Positions 8,178 through 16,687 are shown, counted from the stretch's first letter. The stretch is DNA of 64,000 nt from Bacillota bacterium (GCA_026627385.1 JAPNUR010000001.1:186001-250000), one strand, 5' to 3'. Notes: generated by a model from the sequence alone, not told the origin. A program made the numbers and translations.

Positions 8178-9332
8178 ATGTTGTTGTCACGCCGTTACAT
8201 CGCGACTGTGATTCTCTGCTGTCTCACCGCGATACTCTGTGGACCGGCAGAGGCCATGGCGGCCGAGAACGGGTCTCCTACGTCGCTGGCTATCACAGCG
8301 TTACCCGCCTATTATACGTTCACCAAAACGGTAACCTTAACGAACACGGGTGGCGCTCCAGCCTATAATGTCAAAGCCCAAGTGGTATTGTTGGCTCCGA
8401 AAACGGCGTACGCGCATGTCGCCTTAGTGGGATACTCGGTGACGCCGACCTCGACCTTCCACGACCGCTATGGAAACCTCATTGGGGTGTTTACTTGGCC
8501 GGAACTGGCCATCCATCAGTCGGTCCGCATCATCTTGCATTACCAGGCCACCTCGTCCGACATTTCGTATCGCTTACCTAAGAACTACCCTCCTTACAAC
8601 CGACGCTCGCGCATCTACCGACTTTATACGAATCCCCAGTTAGAAGCCAACGCGGTCGATACCGATGCGCCGCCCATTCAGGCGTTGGACGATCAGCTGG
8701 TTAGTCACATCCAAAACCCTGAGGTCCGGGCTAGAATTCTCTTTAATTGGGTAGTTCAGCATATTCATTACAACTATTCCCTGAAACCCTCCGGATCGGC
8801 CTTAGCCACTCTCAAGACGCGCTTGGGCATTTGCAGCGACATTGCGGATCTGTATGTCTCGTTGCTGCGCACCGATCACATTCCCGCCGAACTCATTGAC
8901 GGGTATGTGACAAACAACGGCGCCGGCCAAGGTGGGTTTCACCAGTGGGTCCAACTGTATTTGCCCGGGGTTGGATGGATTGTGGCCGATCCCACGTGGG
9001 GTCATTACGGATACTTCGCGGCGCTGCAAGATGACTGGCACATTCCCCTATATGATGGAATCCGTCCTGACATCTCCGTTCAGTGGCAATACGTAGGCCA
9101 GGGGCCGCAAAAACCGGATCTTGCCATTCATTACCACTATCACTTCGTAACCGAACAAGGACCGCCGGTTACGCGCCGGGTGAAACTGCCCCTGGTATCC
9201 GTCACGCCACCGGTCGCTAAACAGCCGAATACTGTAGATGTGGAACACACACTCGCGGCGGATTGGTCTCGAATCCTCGCCTTTTTCCACCAGTACGTCT
9301 TACGCGTCAAAATTGCCCTGGAAAGCCTCTAA
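8178..9332 (+). CDS. Exported transglutaminase-like protein
   Basis: The protein has a signal peptide (SRRYIATVILCCLTAILCG, cleavage near the AMA-A region), a beta-rich domain resembling an NEW3/DUF11-type extracellular module, then a transglutaminase-like core. The catalytic triad is visible as Cys in LGICSDIADLYVSLLR, His in GGFHQWVQLYLPG and Asp in WIVADPTWGHYG. Bacterial members act as proteases or amidases on envelope proteins or peptides, so acyl transfer should not be assumed. ATG at 8178 directly abuts the GAGGGGGG ribosome binding site. TTG at 8184 has better spacing and may be the real start. It ends in a hydrophobic-amphipathic segment of unknown role. Confidence 0.8.
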   Translation: MLLSRRYIATVILCCLTAILCGPAEAMAAENGSPTSLAITALPAYYTFTKTVTLTNTGGAPAYNVKAQVVLLAPKTAYAHVALVGYSVTPTSTFHDRYGNLIGVFTWPELAIHQSVRIILHYQATSSDISYRLPKNYPPYNRRSRIYRLYTNPQLEANAVDTDAPPIQALDDQLVSHIQNPEVRARILFNWVVQHIHYNYSLKPSGSALATLKTRLGICSDIADLYVSLLRTDHIPAELIDGYVTNNGAGQGGFHQWVQLYLPGVGWIVADPTWGHYGYFAALQDDWHIPLYDGIRPDISVQWQYVGQGPQKPDLAIHYHYHFVTEQGPPVTRRVKLPLVSVTPPVAKQPNTVDVEHTLAADWSRILAFFHQYVLRVKIALESL

Positions 9333-9409
9333 ACGGGGCGAGCATCTGCCAATCACTGCCGGTTTTTCAAGGCTGACGTTGAGCCACACTAACGGTGGAG
9401 GTGAAAGCC

Positions 9410-9739
9410 GTGCCGCGTGTTTGGGCTTGGTTTCATAACCCGTCTACTGTTCTCTCCTTAGTTAACCAGATTGGTCAAGACCACCAGGTGTCGGTGATTC
9501 TGCTAGATCCCGACGACGATCGAGGCGTGTTGGTATTAGGCCCGTTGACCCGCGATATGGCCTGTTATCCCTTTCTCGACGTCCTCCATCACATGCGACG
9601 ATTTGGTGTGAAAAAATCTATGGCTGAGTTATATACTCAGGTTTTGCGACATGGAGGCGCGGTGGTGTGTATTGAAACCGAAGATAGCCGCGCGTTTCAC
9701 GTGCTGCAACATTTACAAGCGCATGACGTCGTCGGTTAG
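9410..9739 (+). CDS. Small conserved-looking protein of unknown function
   Basis: This 109-residue soluble protein starts at GTG behind GGAGGTG with 6 bases of spacing. It has alternating hydrophobic and charged segments consistent with an alpha/beta fold (WAWFHNPSTVLSLVNQIG, VSVILLDPDDDRGVLVLGPL, HMRRFGVKKSMAELYTQVL). I see no signal peptide, membrane helix or catalytic motif and cannot name a family. It lies 77 bases after the transglutaminase gene on the same strand and is followed by a hairpin. Confidence 0.5.
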   Translation: MPRVWAWFHNPSTVLSLVNQIGQDHQVSVILLDPDDDRGVLVLGPLTRDMACYPFLDVLHHMRRFGVKKSMAELYTQVLRHGGAVVCIETEDSRAFHVLQHLQAHDVVG

Positions 9740-9769
9740 ACTACGAGGAGGGTGCTCCTCCTCGAGTCT
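9738..9769. terminator. Hairpin between convergent genes
   Basis: GAGGAG (9745-9750) pairs with CTCCTC (9755-9760) around a GGTG loop, with an outer AGACT/AGTCT pair. There is no clear T-run. The site lies between the small protein gene and the convergent ylbJ gene, so a bidirectional terminator is likely. The remaining bases to 9911 hold nothing I can identify. Confidence 0.4.
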
Positions 9770-9911
9770 ATTGCGTGACTCACGCTAGCCGTCGTGAGAG
9801 ATCAAGTTGTCACGAAACGACTTTTGCCCACATGACTCCCGCGTGAGGTTGACTAGCAAGCTTGGCTCATATCCTGGGTTTTGGGTTACCTTTATGCCGC
9901 GTTGTCCGAGA

Positions 9912-11171
9912 TTAACGATAGCGGAATAAAAGCCACCCGCGCCGAATCTCCCGCACCAGACCCACCAGCACTGCGCCAATGACCAAACTGGCGAGCGATA
10001 TTCCCATGATGACGATGCTAAGATGCAGTCCATCGAGCATCATGCCACTAGGTGCCCCGGCCACCAAAAAGTCCCGGGCAGCAAAGGCGGGTAGCGTTAT
10101 ATTGCCTAACACTGATTCCACCGGACGGTAAAACGCCACGGTCATGATCCCCGCGTACACGGCGTGCAGTGCGCGTGCCATAAAATAGGGCCTCATTGAA
10201 ATATCAGTATCCGCCAGCACCGATGCCACCTGTCCATGCACTGAAAGCCCCGACCAGGCAATAATAGCGGAAACGACGACCAACCGCTGGATCAATGGAG
10301 CGCTGGCATGAGCGGCTGCCGCGGATCCCAAATCAATTTCAAACAGTCCCTGGATGGTGGCATTGGCTAAATTGGGCGACAGGCCCACCCAGCGCAGCAG
10401 CATCCCAAGAGGGGCTTCAATAAGCTCCATCAGGCCTGTCGCGGTCAACACGCGAATCAGGACAGCAAAGAGTACCATGAAACTCATAATCAGAAACAAC
10501 GTGGAAATCGCATCGCTGATGGCTTCATTGAGCACTTTGCCCATGGGTCGGCCGTCTTCAGCGCGCCCACGCATCATCGCATCCATGGCCCGTCGGTGAA
10601 TCCCGCGCACCACCACCCCTGCCTCCGGCGGCACTAAGTCGCGGCGCCGATAAAAGCGAAAGGTGAGACCGACCATCAGCACAGACGCGTAATGAGCTAA
10701 GGCTAAAACCGCTCCGAGCGCCGGCTGGCCAAACATTCCGACTGCCACCGCCCCAAAGATGAACAACGGATCAGCAGAATTTGAAAAGGCTAAAAGTCGC
10801 TCGCCCTCGGTTTTCGTACAAAGGCCCTGCTTCCGAAACTTGGCCGTCAGCACGGCATCCATTGGATACCCGGCAGCCAAGCCCATAGAAAAGACAAACG
10901 ATCCCACGCCCGGCACATTAAAGAGCGGCCGCATGAGAGGTTCGAACCAGACGCCGAGATAGTGTACCATCCCCGTGGACAGCAAGACGTCTGACAAAAT
11001 AAAAAACGGGAGCAGCGAGGGAAACACCACTTCGAAAAACAGCTTCAAGGCCCCCACCGTGGCGTGATAGCCGTGCTCGGAAAAGACAATGAGCATAATG
11101 GTCAAGAGCAGCATGGTAAAGCCCGTGATCATGGTCGCTGTGCGATTCGGCTGTTTCTCGTTCTCGTCCAT
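9912..11171 (-). CDS. ylbJ: Sporulation integral membrane protein YlbJ
   Basis: The 419-residue polytopic protein matches the YlbJ family in length and in its two nucleoside-recognition (Gate) repeats. Visible family-type segments include FFEVVFPSLLPFFILSDVLLSTG, GLAAGYPMDA and LLAFSNSADPLFIFGAVAVG near the first half, and GLFEIDLGSAAAA with WSGLSVHGQVASVL in the second. About nine to ten membrane helices are apparent. In Bacillus the protein is needed during sporulation, probably at the forespore or mother-cell membrane. The ATG follows AGGTGG. It stands alone, and it is the clearest sign that the host forms endospores. Confidence 0.88.
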   Translation of the reverse strand: MDENEKQPNRTATMITGFTMLLLTIMLIVFSEHGYHATVGALKLFFEVVFPSLLPFFILSDVLLSTGMVHYLGVWFEPLMRPLFNVPGVGSFVFSMGLAAGYPMDAVLTAKFRKQGLCTKTEGERLLAFSNSADPLFIFGAVAVGMFGQPALGAVLALAHYASVLMVGLTFRFYRRRDLVPPEAGVVVRGIHRRAMDAMMRGRAEDGRPMGKVLNEAISDAISTLFLIMSFMVLFAVLIRVLTATGLMELIEAPLGMLLRWVGLSPNLANATIQGLFEIDLGSAAAAHASAPLIQRLVVVSAIIAWSGLSVHGQVASVLADTDISMRPYFMARALHAVYAGIMTVAFYRPVESVLGNITLPAFAARDFLVAGAPSGMMLDGLHLSIVIMGISLASLVIGAVLVGLVREIRRGWLLFRYR

Positions 11172-11766
11172 TCTGCCACCTCGATTCGACTTCCCTTCAT
11201 GCTATGTCCCCACGCAGACACGTATGACGAGCCTCGTAATCTCTCGGCATTACCACACCACTCCGGACGATGTTCATTCGCAACCGAGTAATCTGTAGAT
11301 TTGTGGTCGTTCTCGATTGTACGCTCCACTGTGCACGGGCAGTCGACCGGCGGCACCCGCCGCAAGGCACCGACGATGACCGCAACCACCGTCATCAACG
11401 CCATCCCTTCAGTCACCCGCCATGCCCGCTCTCCCAAACCTACACAAATCTTACTTGGCGCAGAATTTGGGTTCGGGACTGTCATGTCCCTCATTTGATT
11501 TCTTGGGGACTGGCGGCATGATCGCGCACCCGCCCGCCGACGATCCCCGGCATCTCAGCGATACCTAGACCGTCGAACCGCCAAGCCCGCCTGGTCTTCA
11601 CGGCAATCTTGCCTCCCAGACGGCCCGAGCAGGGCACCTCAAGTTTATTCAGCACTTGTGCCAGTCCGTTGATCACGGAATTTTCGTCTCGAATCTGGGT
11701 AAGCGTAAAATACTCCCCACCTAGACGATGGGGAGCATTGGTGTTCTGACTGTGGGTGGCGTCTTC
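11172..11766. other. Gene-poor stretch upstream of ylbJ with decayed DNA
   Basis: No intact gene can be supported here. A minus-strand frame about 11491-11690 reads a protein-like segment (LTQIRDENSVINGLAQVL, then a basic part) that I do not recognise and that lacks a ribosome binding site; it may be the relic of an inserted element next to the IS66 fragment. The ylbJ promoter must lie in the first 150 bases, but no good hexamers were found. Confidence 0.3.
11713..11735 (-). terminator. Hairpin downstream of the IS66 remnant
   Basis: CTCCCC pairs with GGGGAG over an 11-base loop. On the minus strand it is followed by TATTTTA, a weak terminator-like tail. It lies 32 bases after the stop codon of the IS66 transposase remnant. 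Confidence 0.35.
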
Positions 11767-12012
11767 TTAATCGGAAGTCGGGGATGCGCTCCCCGGTGCT
11801 TTCACATGAGCCGGGAGCGTCGGCGACCAGCGTAAGCAATCGGCCCAGCTGGCGGGATCCGCGAGATCGCGTTGCGGCCATGGCTCGAAGAGATATTGGA
11901 GATAGGCCCGGGGTTCCAACCCGTTTTTCTTTGGCGGTTTGAATGAGACTAAACGCGATGGCGTTCGCCTGGGCTCCGCGGGGCGTGTTGGCGAAGAGCC
12001 AGTTCTTCCGGT
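11767..12012 (-). pseudogene. IS66-family transposase, C-terminal remnant with frameshift
   Basis: The minus strand begins abruptly with RKNWLFANTPRGAQANAIAF and SLIQTAKE, the well-conserved C-terminal block of IS66 TnpC transposases. In an AAAAA run near 11934 the frame shifts. The +1 frame then continues NGLEPRAYLQYLFEPWPQRD and runs to a stop at 11767, as IS66 proteins do. The N-terminal four fifths are missing: homology stops at about 12011, where a different repeat-containing sequence starts. It is therefore a doubly damaged fragment that cannot encode an active transposase. Confidence 0.75.
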
Positions 12013-12063
12013 TATGCTCTATAGAACATAATCGCAATTATGCGCTCCCGCCAGTTATGTTCT
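12012..12063. repeat. Cluster of TTATGNTCT half-sites at the IS66 break point
   Basis: A perfect 9-bp inverted repeat, AGAACATAA at 12023-12031 and TTATGTTCT at 12055-12063 with a 23-base spacer, is preceded by a third near-identical copy TTATGCTCT at 12012-12020. The cluster starts exactly where IS66 homology ends. It looks like the terminal or recombination site of another mobile element, or an end of the neighbouring IS607 element. The element cannot be named from this window. Confidence 0.5.
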
Positions 12064-12119
12064 GTCCCGTGAAAATGCTCCTCCCCCGATCCCATTTTTG
12101 TTATCAGACTCTACATATT

Positions 12120-12270
12120 CTCTCCGCTCTGAAAATCCTCAGCAAATGTGTGCATGGGGATTTTCGCTGATTGTTCGCTCTCTGCCGATGGGCCTGCTCG
12201 GCAAACGAACCGCTCGCTTGCCGTCCCCATCGTGGCGCTAGAGTCCAGCCGGGAGCGGTGTGCCCACTCA
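12120..12270 (-). ncRNA. Candidate omega (reRNA) guide-RNA scaffold downstream of tnpB
   Basis: The tnpB 3' flank on the minus strand is highly structured. One hairpin spans 12186-12232: outer stem CGATGGG/CCCATCG with an inner stem of GGCAAGCGA and TCGTTTGCC type. A second pairs GAAAATCC with GGATTTTC (12131-12138 and 12158-12165). TnpB nucleases of the IS200/IS605 and IS607 groups are known to use an RNA made from the tnpB 3' end and its flank, with the guide beyond the element's right end. The location and folds fit; the exact ends and expression are inferred. Confidence 0.45.
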
Positions 12271-13680
12271 AGGGGTCTCCTTCCGGCGACGGAACCTTGC
12301 GTCCAGGATGGCCTTGACTTGCTCTTTGGGCGTCCCAAGATGAAGCTCCGGATCATCCCGTCTGGACAGCAGGTTCATGGCGGCGACAACGTCCGCATCA
12401 CCATCCCACCCGCAGTGAAGGCAGTGAAACCGGTCCCCGTGCCGGTTGTCCTTATGGACGTACCCGCACGTCGGAACGGGACAGGTTTGACTGGTGTACG
12501 CGGCGTTGACCGTTTCAAGGCGGGAACCTCCCGCCTCCGTGCGAAATTCCAGTCGTTCCCGCAAGACGGATCTCGCCCAGCGGGAGACGATGCGAGACAG
12601 TTTGCGATTTTTGGTGCGACCCCGCAGGTGGGTCAGATCTTCCACGACCATCGCCGCTGGCCGGGTGCGGAGCGCCTGTCGCACCGCTGTACCCACCAGG
12701 GTCTTGACCGCCGCTTCGCCCTGAACATGTCGCTTGCGCAACTTTTTACCGCCGAGGTTATGGCGGCGAATCCGGCTGGCTTTGGCGATGTCTCCTGTTG
12801 CGTCCGCCTTTTTCGCCAGTTGATGCAGTGTGTTTCGGGCCTTGCCGGTTTTTGTGGTCTGTTCCGTCAGCCGTTCCAGGAGTTTGCCATAACCATGACC
12901 CAGCTTTTCCCCCGTGTTGGTGGCCAGCACCTCGGTGATCCCCGCATCCACGGCCATGGCGGGAGCGGCGGCAGGCTTCCGCGGTACCCGCACCTCGTAT
13001 GGCATGTGGACGACCGCCGTGCCGCGCATCGGATCCCAGACCACCCGAATGTTGCCGTGAATCGCCCCCTGCCCCCGCAGGGGAAGGACGAGGCGCTTGC
13101 CTTTGGTCAAGGATGCGATGGCAACGTAGGCCCGCCCCTGATGATCGAATACTCGATATAGGGTGCTGTCCAGCGTCATGCTGCGGTGCGAGCGCATCCT
13201 GGGGGGACTGCCGAGGGAGTTCCGTATCAGACGGCGCACAAACCGCACCACCGCCTTGCGCTCCGCCGGGGCAATCACGAAATGCTCCGGCACGGGGGCT
13301 TCCCCCCGCAGCACCGCGCCGATGTGACCGTAGCGTTTAAGCAGCCAAAAGGCATAACGCCGTTTGACTCCATCGAACCGCTGGAAGACACGGCCTTTGG
13401 CATGGGCACGGGCCAGGCAGGAGTCCACAAAACGGCGCATGGTGGCTACCGCATCGAATACCGCTTGATCCTGGAGATGAACAGGTACGCCAGGGGTGTA
13501 GCGGGATTTCATGGCATCTCGCAAGGCGCGGGGGTTGTCCAGGTAGTCCCACGAGGTGACACGGCCCAGGCTGGACAGCGCCAGGTCCTTGACCCGGGAA
13601 AAGGCATCCAACAGGTCGAGCAGCAGTCGGCGTTTTCCCCGGTTCAGCGGCCGGGACTCGTACCGGGCCGTCCGTTTCAT
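12268..13680 (-). CDS. tnpB: TnpB RNA-guided nuclease-type protein of the IS607 element
   Basis: This 470-residue TnpB has an N-terminal helical and beta-barrel part (residues 1-235) and a RuvC nuclease. The acids are D245 in AVDAGI, E347 in VVEDLT and D430 in GDADVVAAMN. The zinc finger inserted before the last motif has C400, C405, C420 and C423. The last motif has Val where most TnpB have Asn (DxNAA), but the Asp is kept, so the nuclease may be active. TnpB proteins cleave DNA guided by an element-derived RNA and support retention of the transposon. It overlaps tnpA by 4 bases and was probably cotranscribed. Confidence 0.88.
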   Translation of the reverse strand: MKRTARYESRPLNRGKRRLLLDLLDAFSRVKDLALSSLGRVTSWDYLDNPRALRDAMKSRYTPGVPVHLQDQAVFDAVATMRRFVDSCLARAHAKGRVFQRFDGVKRRYAFWLLKRYGHIGAVLRGEAPVPEHFVIAPAERKAVVRFVRRLIRNSLGSPPRMRSHRSMTLDSTLYRVFDHQGRAYVAIASLTKGKRLVLPLRGQGAIHGNIRVVWDPMRGTAVVHMPYEVRVPRKPAAAPAMAVDAGITEVLATNTGEKLGHGYGKLLERLTEQTTKTGKARNTLHQLAKKADATGDIAKASRIRRHNLGGKKLRKRHVQGEAAVKTLVGTAVRQALRTRPAAMVVEDLTHLRGRTKNRKLSRIVSRWARSVLRERLEFRTEAGGSRLETVNAAYTSQTCPVPTCGYVHKDNRHGDRFHCLHCGWDGDADVVAAMNLLSRRDDPELHLGTPKEQVKAILDARFRRRKETP

Positions 13681-14297
13681 TCCCCGTTCACCTCCTTGGC
13701 GGCCTGTCGTAAGGCATCGAGCACTTGCTTGTTTTTGTGGCTGAGGCTGCCATAGAGCCTTGCGGAAAAAACCGTGATCATCTCCAGTACGTCCGAAACC
13801 AATTCTTCCTCAAAAGTTGCCTCTTCGGAGGTGTTGATGATGACGACTTCGACGCCAAAGTGCTCGCAGAGGGAGAACACCAATTCGGAACCCAAGCGCA
13901 GCAGCCGATCCTTGTGGGTGATCACCACACGGCCAATCTCGCCCGAGCAAATCCGCCGGATGAGGATTCTCAATCCCTTCTTGTGGTAGTTCAATCCCGA
14001 TCCGAGATCCTGCAAGGTTTCAAACGTCCAGCCGTTGGCCGCACAGAAGGACTCCAAGAGAGCTACCTGCCGGACCAGATCTTCTTTCTGGTCGTGGCTG
14101 GAAACTCTAGCGTAGGCGAGGGTGATCCGAGAAGACGGTGCCTGATGTGAGGCAAGCCCACGCAATTTGGCAAGGTCGTACACACGCCGTCCCGTAGGGG
14201 TGCGTTCCACCTGGATCCTCCCTGCTGTTTCCCAACGCCGCAGGGTAGCCGGATGCACCCCTAGTTCCTTGGCGGCCTTTCCAATACTCACCAGCAT
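13677..14297 (-). CDS. tnpA: IS607-type serine recombinase TnpA
   Basis: The protein starts with a MerR-like helix-turn-helix (SIGKAAKELGVHPATLRRWE, about residues 4-23), followed by a serine-recombinase catalytic domain with AYARVSSHDQKEDLVRQ (catalytic Ser about residue 66), GSGLNYHKKGL and VVITHKDRLLRLG. This order is diagnostic for IS607 transposases, which catalyse cut-and-paste movement through Ser-linked intermediates. ATG at 14297 fits the family start. The longer frame from 14339 would place a TTGACA-like element inside the gene. No truncation is seen. Confidence 0.88.
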   Translation of the reverse strand: MLVSIGKAAKELGVHPATLRRWETAGRIQVERTPTGRRVYDLAKLRGLASHQAPSSRITLAYARVSSHDQKEDLVRQVALLESFCAANGWTFETLQDLGSGLNYHKKGLRILIRRICSGEIGRVVITHKDRLLRLGSELVFSLCEHFGVEVVIINTSEEATFEEELVSDVLEMITVFSARLYGSLSHKNKQVLDALRQAAKEVNGE

Positions 14298-14715
14298 GGC
14301 TCTATGACTGACACGCAAAATGCACACGATTGTCAACATTTGTTCATGATCTTGCTAGCAGTTTCTACCCCTTCCTGCCGGGCGGTAGCCGCGTAACGTC
14401 ATCAGTGGATCGGGAGGAAATCGTGACCGAACTGGTCGCAATGCCGCCCGAAAGGGGTCGGATAGGTCGCGGAGCCGCACAATAAGGGCACCTCGGCGCG
14501 ATGATCCTCCAATTGCACCCCAATGGAAGGGCTCGTCGGGAGCTCAGTTATGAGGAGATTAAAGCCCGGCAAACCTGGCCGGAACGGGTGCGCGAGGAGT
14601 TGAACCGACGGAAGCCGGCGCTTCGATTCGGCCCGTGCCGGCTTCCCAACATGGACAGAGAGGCCATCCAGCCCGCCGTTGCAGCTGTGCCGAAAACTGC
14701 GGCGCGTATGGCAAG
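14298..14715. other. Left flank of the IS607 element, no intact gene
   Basis: A TTGACA-like hexamer on the minus strand (about 14327-14333) could be part of the tnpA promoter, without a clear -10. The plus-strand frame 14501-14719 reads 72 residues (MILQLHPNGRARRELSYEEI onward) that I do not recognise and that has no ribosome binding site. I see no other feature. Confidence 0.3.
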
Positions 14716-15009
14716 ATGATCGGTAGACTAGCAAATGCTGACATCGAAGGGTTATGGTCTCAGATTGCGGAGCCCTTGGGCGCCGAACGAGTCGCGGTTG
14801 ACTGGCAGTAGGCGACGCCTGCCGAGCGTGGGGTCCTTTTGGCTATTGCCCACGATGTGGGCGACACCCCTATCACGCGGCGGATCGGTCGCTCTGGTAC
14901 CGCCCTGCTACCGCGGCTTCTGCGTAAAGGGCTGGTGGTAAGAAGTGGTTGCGGCGAATATCAGCTGTGTCATCCCTTGTTCCGCAGCTATGTCTTGGGT
15001 CGTACCTGA
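14716..15009 (+). pseudogene. Decayed C-terminal winged helix of an AAA-type ATPase
   Basis: Read through an in-frame TAG at 14809-14811, this 98-codon frame gives a plausible winged-helix segment: ATPAERGVLLAIAHDVGDTP, then ITRRIGRSGTALLPRLLRKG and LVVRSGCGEYQLCHPLFRSY. The pattern (a helix, a turn with IGRSGTALLPRLLRKGLV, then a wing and a 'HPLFRSYV' end) is typical of the C-terminal DNA-binding part of archaeal-style or ORC-like ATPases in mobile regions. The ATPase part is missing. The amber codon and missing N-terminus mark it as a relic. Family placement is by pattern only. Confidence 0.45.
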
Positions 15010-15134
15010 CGATGAGGGCCGTTGGACCTTCATTGGAGCCAAAATAGCAGGCGTCAACTGAACAGCGGCAGAGGATATTCCCACCCCGCCTAGATTCGGT
15101 GGCATCATACGGGAGGAGAGTTGAGATCTTTTCT

Positions 15135-15725
15135 CTAACCACGCACGCCGGCAATCGCTAACAGATAGGTCGCAATTTCCTCTGGGGTCCAAGGTAATTT
15201 TCCATCCACATGCAAACGCGTGACCAAGGCAAGGAGGATGCCCAACAGCGCTTGTGCCAAAAACGGAGCCGGTACATCGCGGCGGAAAACCCCTTTCATT
15301 TGGCCTTCTTGAACTAATGTGGCCATTTCTTGCTCCATCACTTCCGTCAATTGCGTTCGCAGGACATCGGCCACCCCCGCTTGTGTACTATGCGATAACA
15401 TTTGGAAGAGAATCCGTCGGTTGTCGAGGTCTTGGTATACGCGAAAATAGGCATCGACCACCGCGCGCAGCACACGATCAGGCGCCTCGTCTTGAGACAT
15501 CTCTTGAAATACCGCCTGAACCTTCGCGAGCGGCGACGCATCCCGGATCACCGCCAGCCACAGCGCCTCCTTATCAGGAAAATACCAAAAAATCAAGCTG
15601 GTCGTGGAAATGCCCGCCAACTGCGCAATTTCCCGCATGGAGGCGCGAAATCCTTTCTCAGCAAAGGCTCGACGCGCACCTGCCAAAATTTGATCGCGCG
15701 TTGAGGCTTTATCCTCCTCCATCAT
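15135..15725 (-). CDS. TetR-family transcriptional regulator
   Basis: This 196-residue protein has an N-terminal TetR helix-turn-helix (RDQILAGARRAFAEKGFRAS and MREIAQLAGISTTSLIFWYF with the FPDKEALW continuation) and an all-helical ligand-binding domain. Start 15725 is chosen because AGAGGGGG lies 5 bases upstream; the frame runs 7 codons further without a better site. It should be a repressor of a neighbouring gene, perhaps the TauE exporter divergence is excluded since that gene is on the same strand 219 bases upstream. The ligand cannot be inferred. Confidence 0.85.
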   Translation of the reverse strand: MMEEDKASTRDQILAGARRAFAEKGFRASMREIAQLAGISTTSLIFWYFPDKEALWLAVIRDASPLAKVQAVFQEMSQDEAPDRVLRAVVDAYFRVYQDLDNRRILFQMLSHSTQAGVADVLRTQLTEVMEQEMATLVQEGQMKGVFRRDVPAPFLAQALLGILLALVTRLHVDGKLPWTPEEIATYLLAIAGVRG

Positions 15726-15943
15726 GGCGTCCCCCTCTGCCCTCATTGCTCCCCAGTTCAGTGGTCATCATGTCCGACGATGACCGCTCCATGAGTCCCA
15801 CCACAAATTTCGCCGTGGTCAGCCGCTACCTATGCGCTTTATTCTACCTCACGACTCCCAACGCCCACACCGTCGAGCCGTCGTACTCGCCGGTGACCAT
15901 AGCGAAGAGAAATAGGCGAGGGCTGTGGCCCCCGCCGTTCTTC

Positions 15944-16687
15944 TTAGATGACCAGCTTGACCCCGACACCCAGCAGCAGCAAAGCGTATGCGGTTTTAAT
16001 CCAGCGCGGTTTCGCCCGAGTTGCCATCAACCGGCTTCCGAGCCACGCTGCAACCATTACGGTCAGAGACAAGATCAGTGTCAAGTTCCACGGAGCATGA
16101 AAATATCCAACCCGCCCAAGGAATCCGGAAAAGCTCGAAAACGTGACGATATAAGCTGTCGTAGCCACCGCCCGCTTCGTTGGATAGCCCATCCACATAA
16201 GGAGCGGGCTAATAAAGGTGCCACCACCCAGCCCCAGCATTCCCCCCGCAAATGCCGCCGCTCCCGCGCCAAGACTCACCCACACCCATCGCTGGCCTTG
16301 GGGCGTAGTGTTGGGCTCCGGTTGCCGAAGACTTTGTAACGTCCGAAGTGCTGCCACACCGATGACAAGAATGAACAGCACCAAGAGCACATGTTCTGAA
16401 ATACGGTGCGCCACCCACCCCCCTACCGGCGCTAACATTAGCGCGGTCAGTGCCATGGGTAAGCTCCCCTTCCAATCCACTAATCCGTGCCTCGCATAGG
16501 TGACGAGGGCCACCAGGCTCGTCAATCCATTTAATAAAATGCCTAACGGCTGGGCCACGGTTTTCAGGTCAAATCCCAACCACAATAGGATGGGAACATG
16601 GAGCATGCCGCCCCCCATACCCAGCATGGCAAAGATGGTGGAAACCGAGAAGATTAAGATGACTGCCCACACGTACACTGTCATCAC
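15944..16687 (-). CDS. TauE/SafE-family anion exporter
   Basis: The 247-residue protein has two repeated halves of about four membrane helices each, with the family's glycine-rich segments FAMLGMGGGMLHVPILLWLG near the start and GGMLGLGGGTFISPLLMWMG after the middle. TauE/SafE proteins export sulfite, sulfoacetate or other sulfur-containing organic anions across the cytoplasmic membrane. Its start overlaps the end of the FmdE gene by 4 bases (ATGA), so the two are translationally coupled. Together with the sulfur-type genes in the ars operon upstream, export of a sulfur species is a reasonable but unproven role. Confidence 0.85.
   Translation of the reverse strand: MMTVYVWAVILIFSVSTIFAMLGMGGGMLHVPILLWLGFDLKTVAQPLGILLNGLTSLVALVTYARHGLVDWKGSLPMALTALMLAPVGGWVAHRISEHVLLVLFILVIGVAALRTLQSLRQPEPNTTPQGQRWVWVSLGAGAAAFAGGMLGLGGGTFISPLLMWMGYPTKRAVATTAYIVTFSSFSGFLGRVGYFHAPWNLTLILSLTVMVAAWLGSRLMATRAKPRWIKTAYALLLLGVGVKLVI

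Larger units (their letters stand above)
12110..14400 (-). mobile_element. IS607-type insertion sequence (tnpA plus tnpB)
   Basis: The element is defined by a serine-recombinase tnpA with a MerR-like head and a downstream tnpB overlapping it by 4 bases, the standard IS607 layout. Both reading frames are intact. IS607 elements have no strong terminal inverted repeats and little target specificity, so the ends given here are estimates: the right end should lie just beyond the structured region at 12131-12232 and the left end upstream of tnpA near 14340-14400. Confidence 0.75.

Noticed and set aside
11129-11494. Minus-strand frame of 121 codons upstream of ylbJ
   Set aside because: It overlaps the ylbJ start, has no ribosome binding site and its composition is not protein-like after residue 60.
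12148-13161. Long plus-strand open frame of 337 codons opposite tnpB
   Set aside because: It lies entirely antisense to an intact TnpB gene with clear motifs. Its protein has no family resemblance and no ribosome binding site; high GC content explains the openness.
13677-14339. Longer tnpA frame starting at 14339
   Set aside because: It includes 14 extra residues that contain a TTGACA-like hexamer and do not fit the family start; ATG 14297 is preferred.
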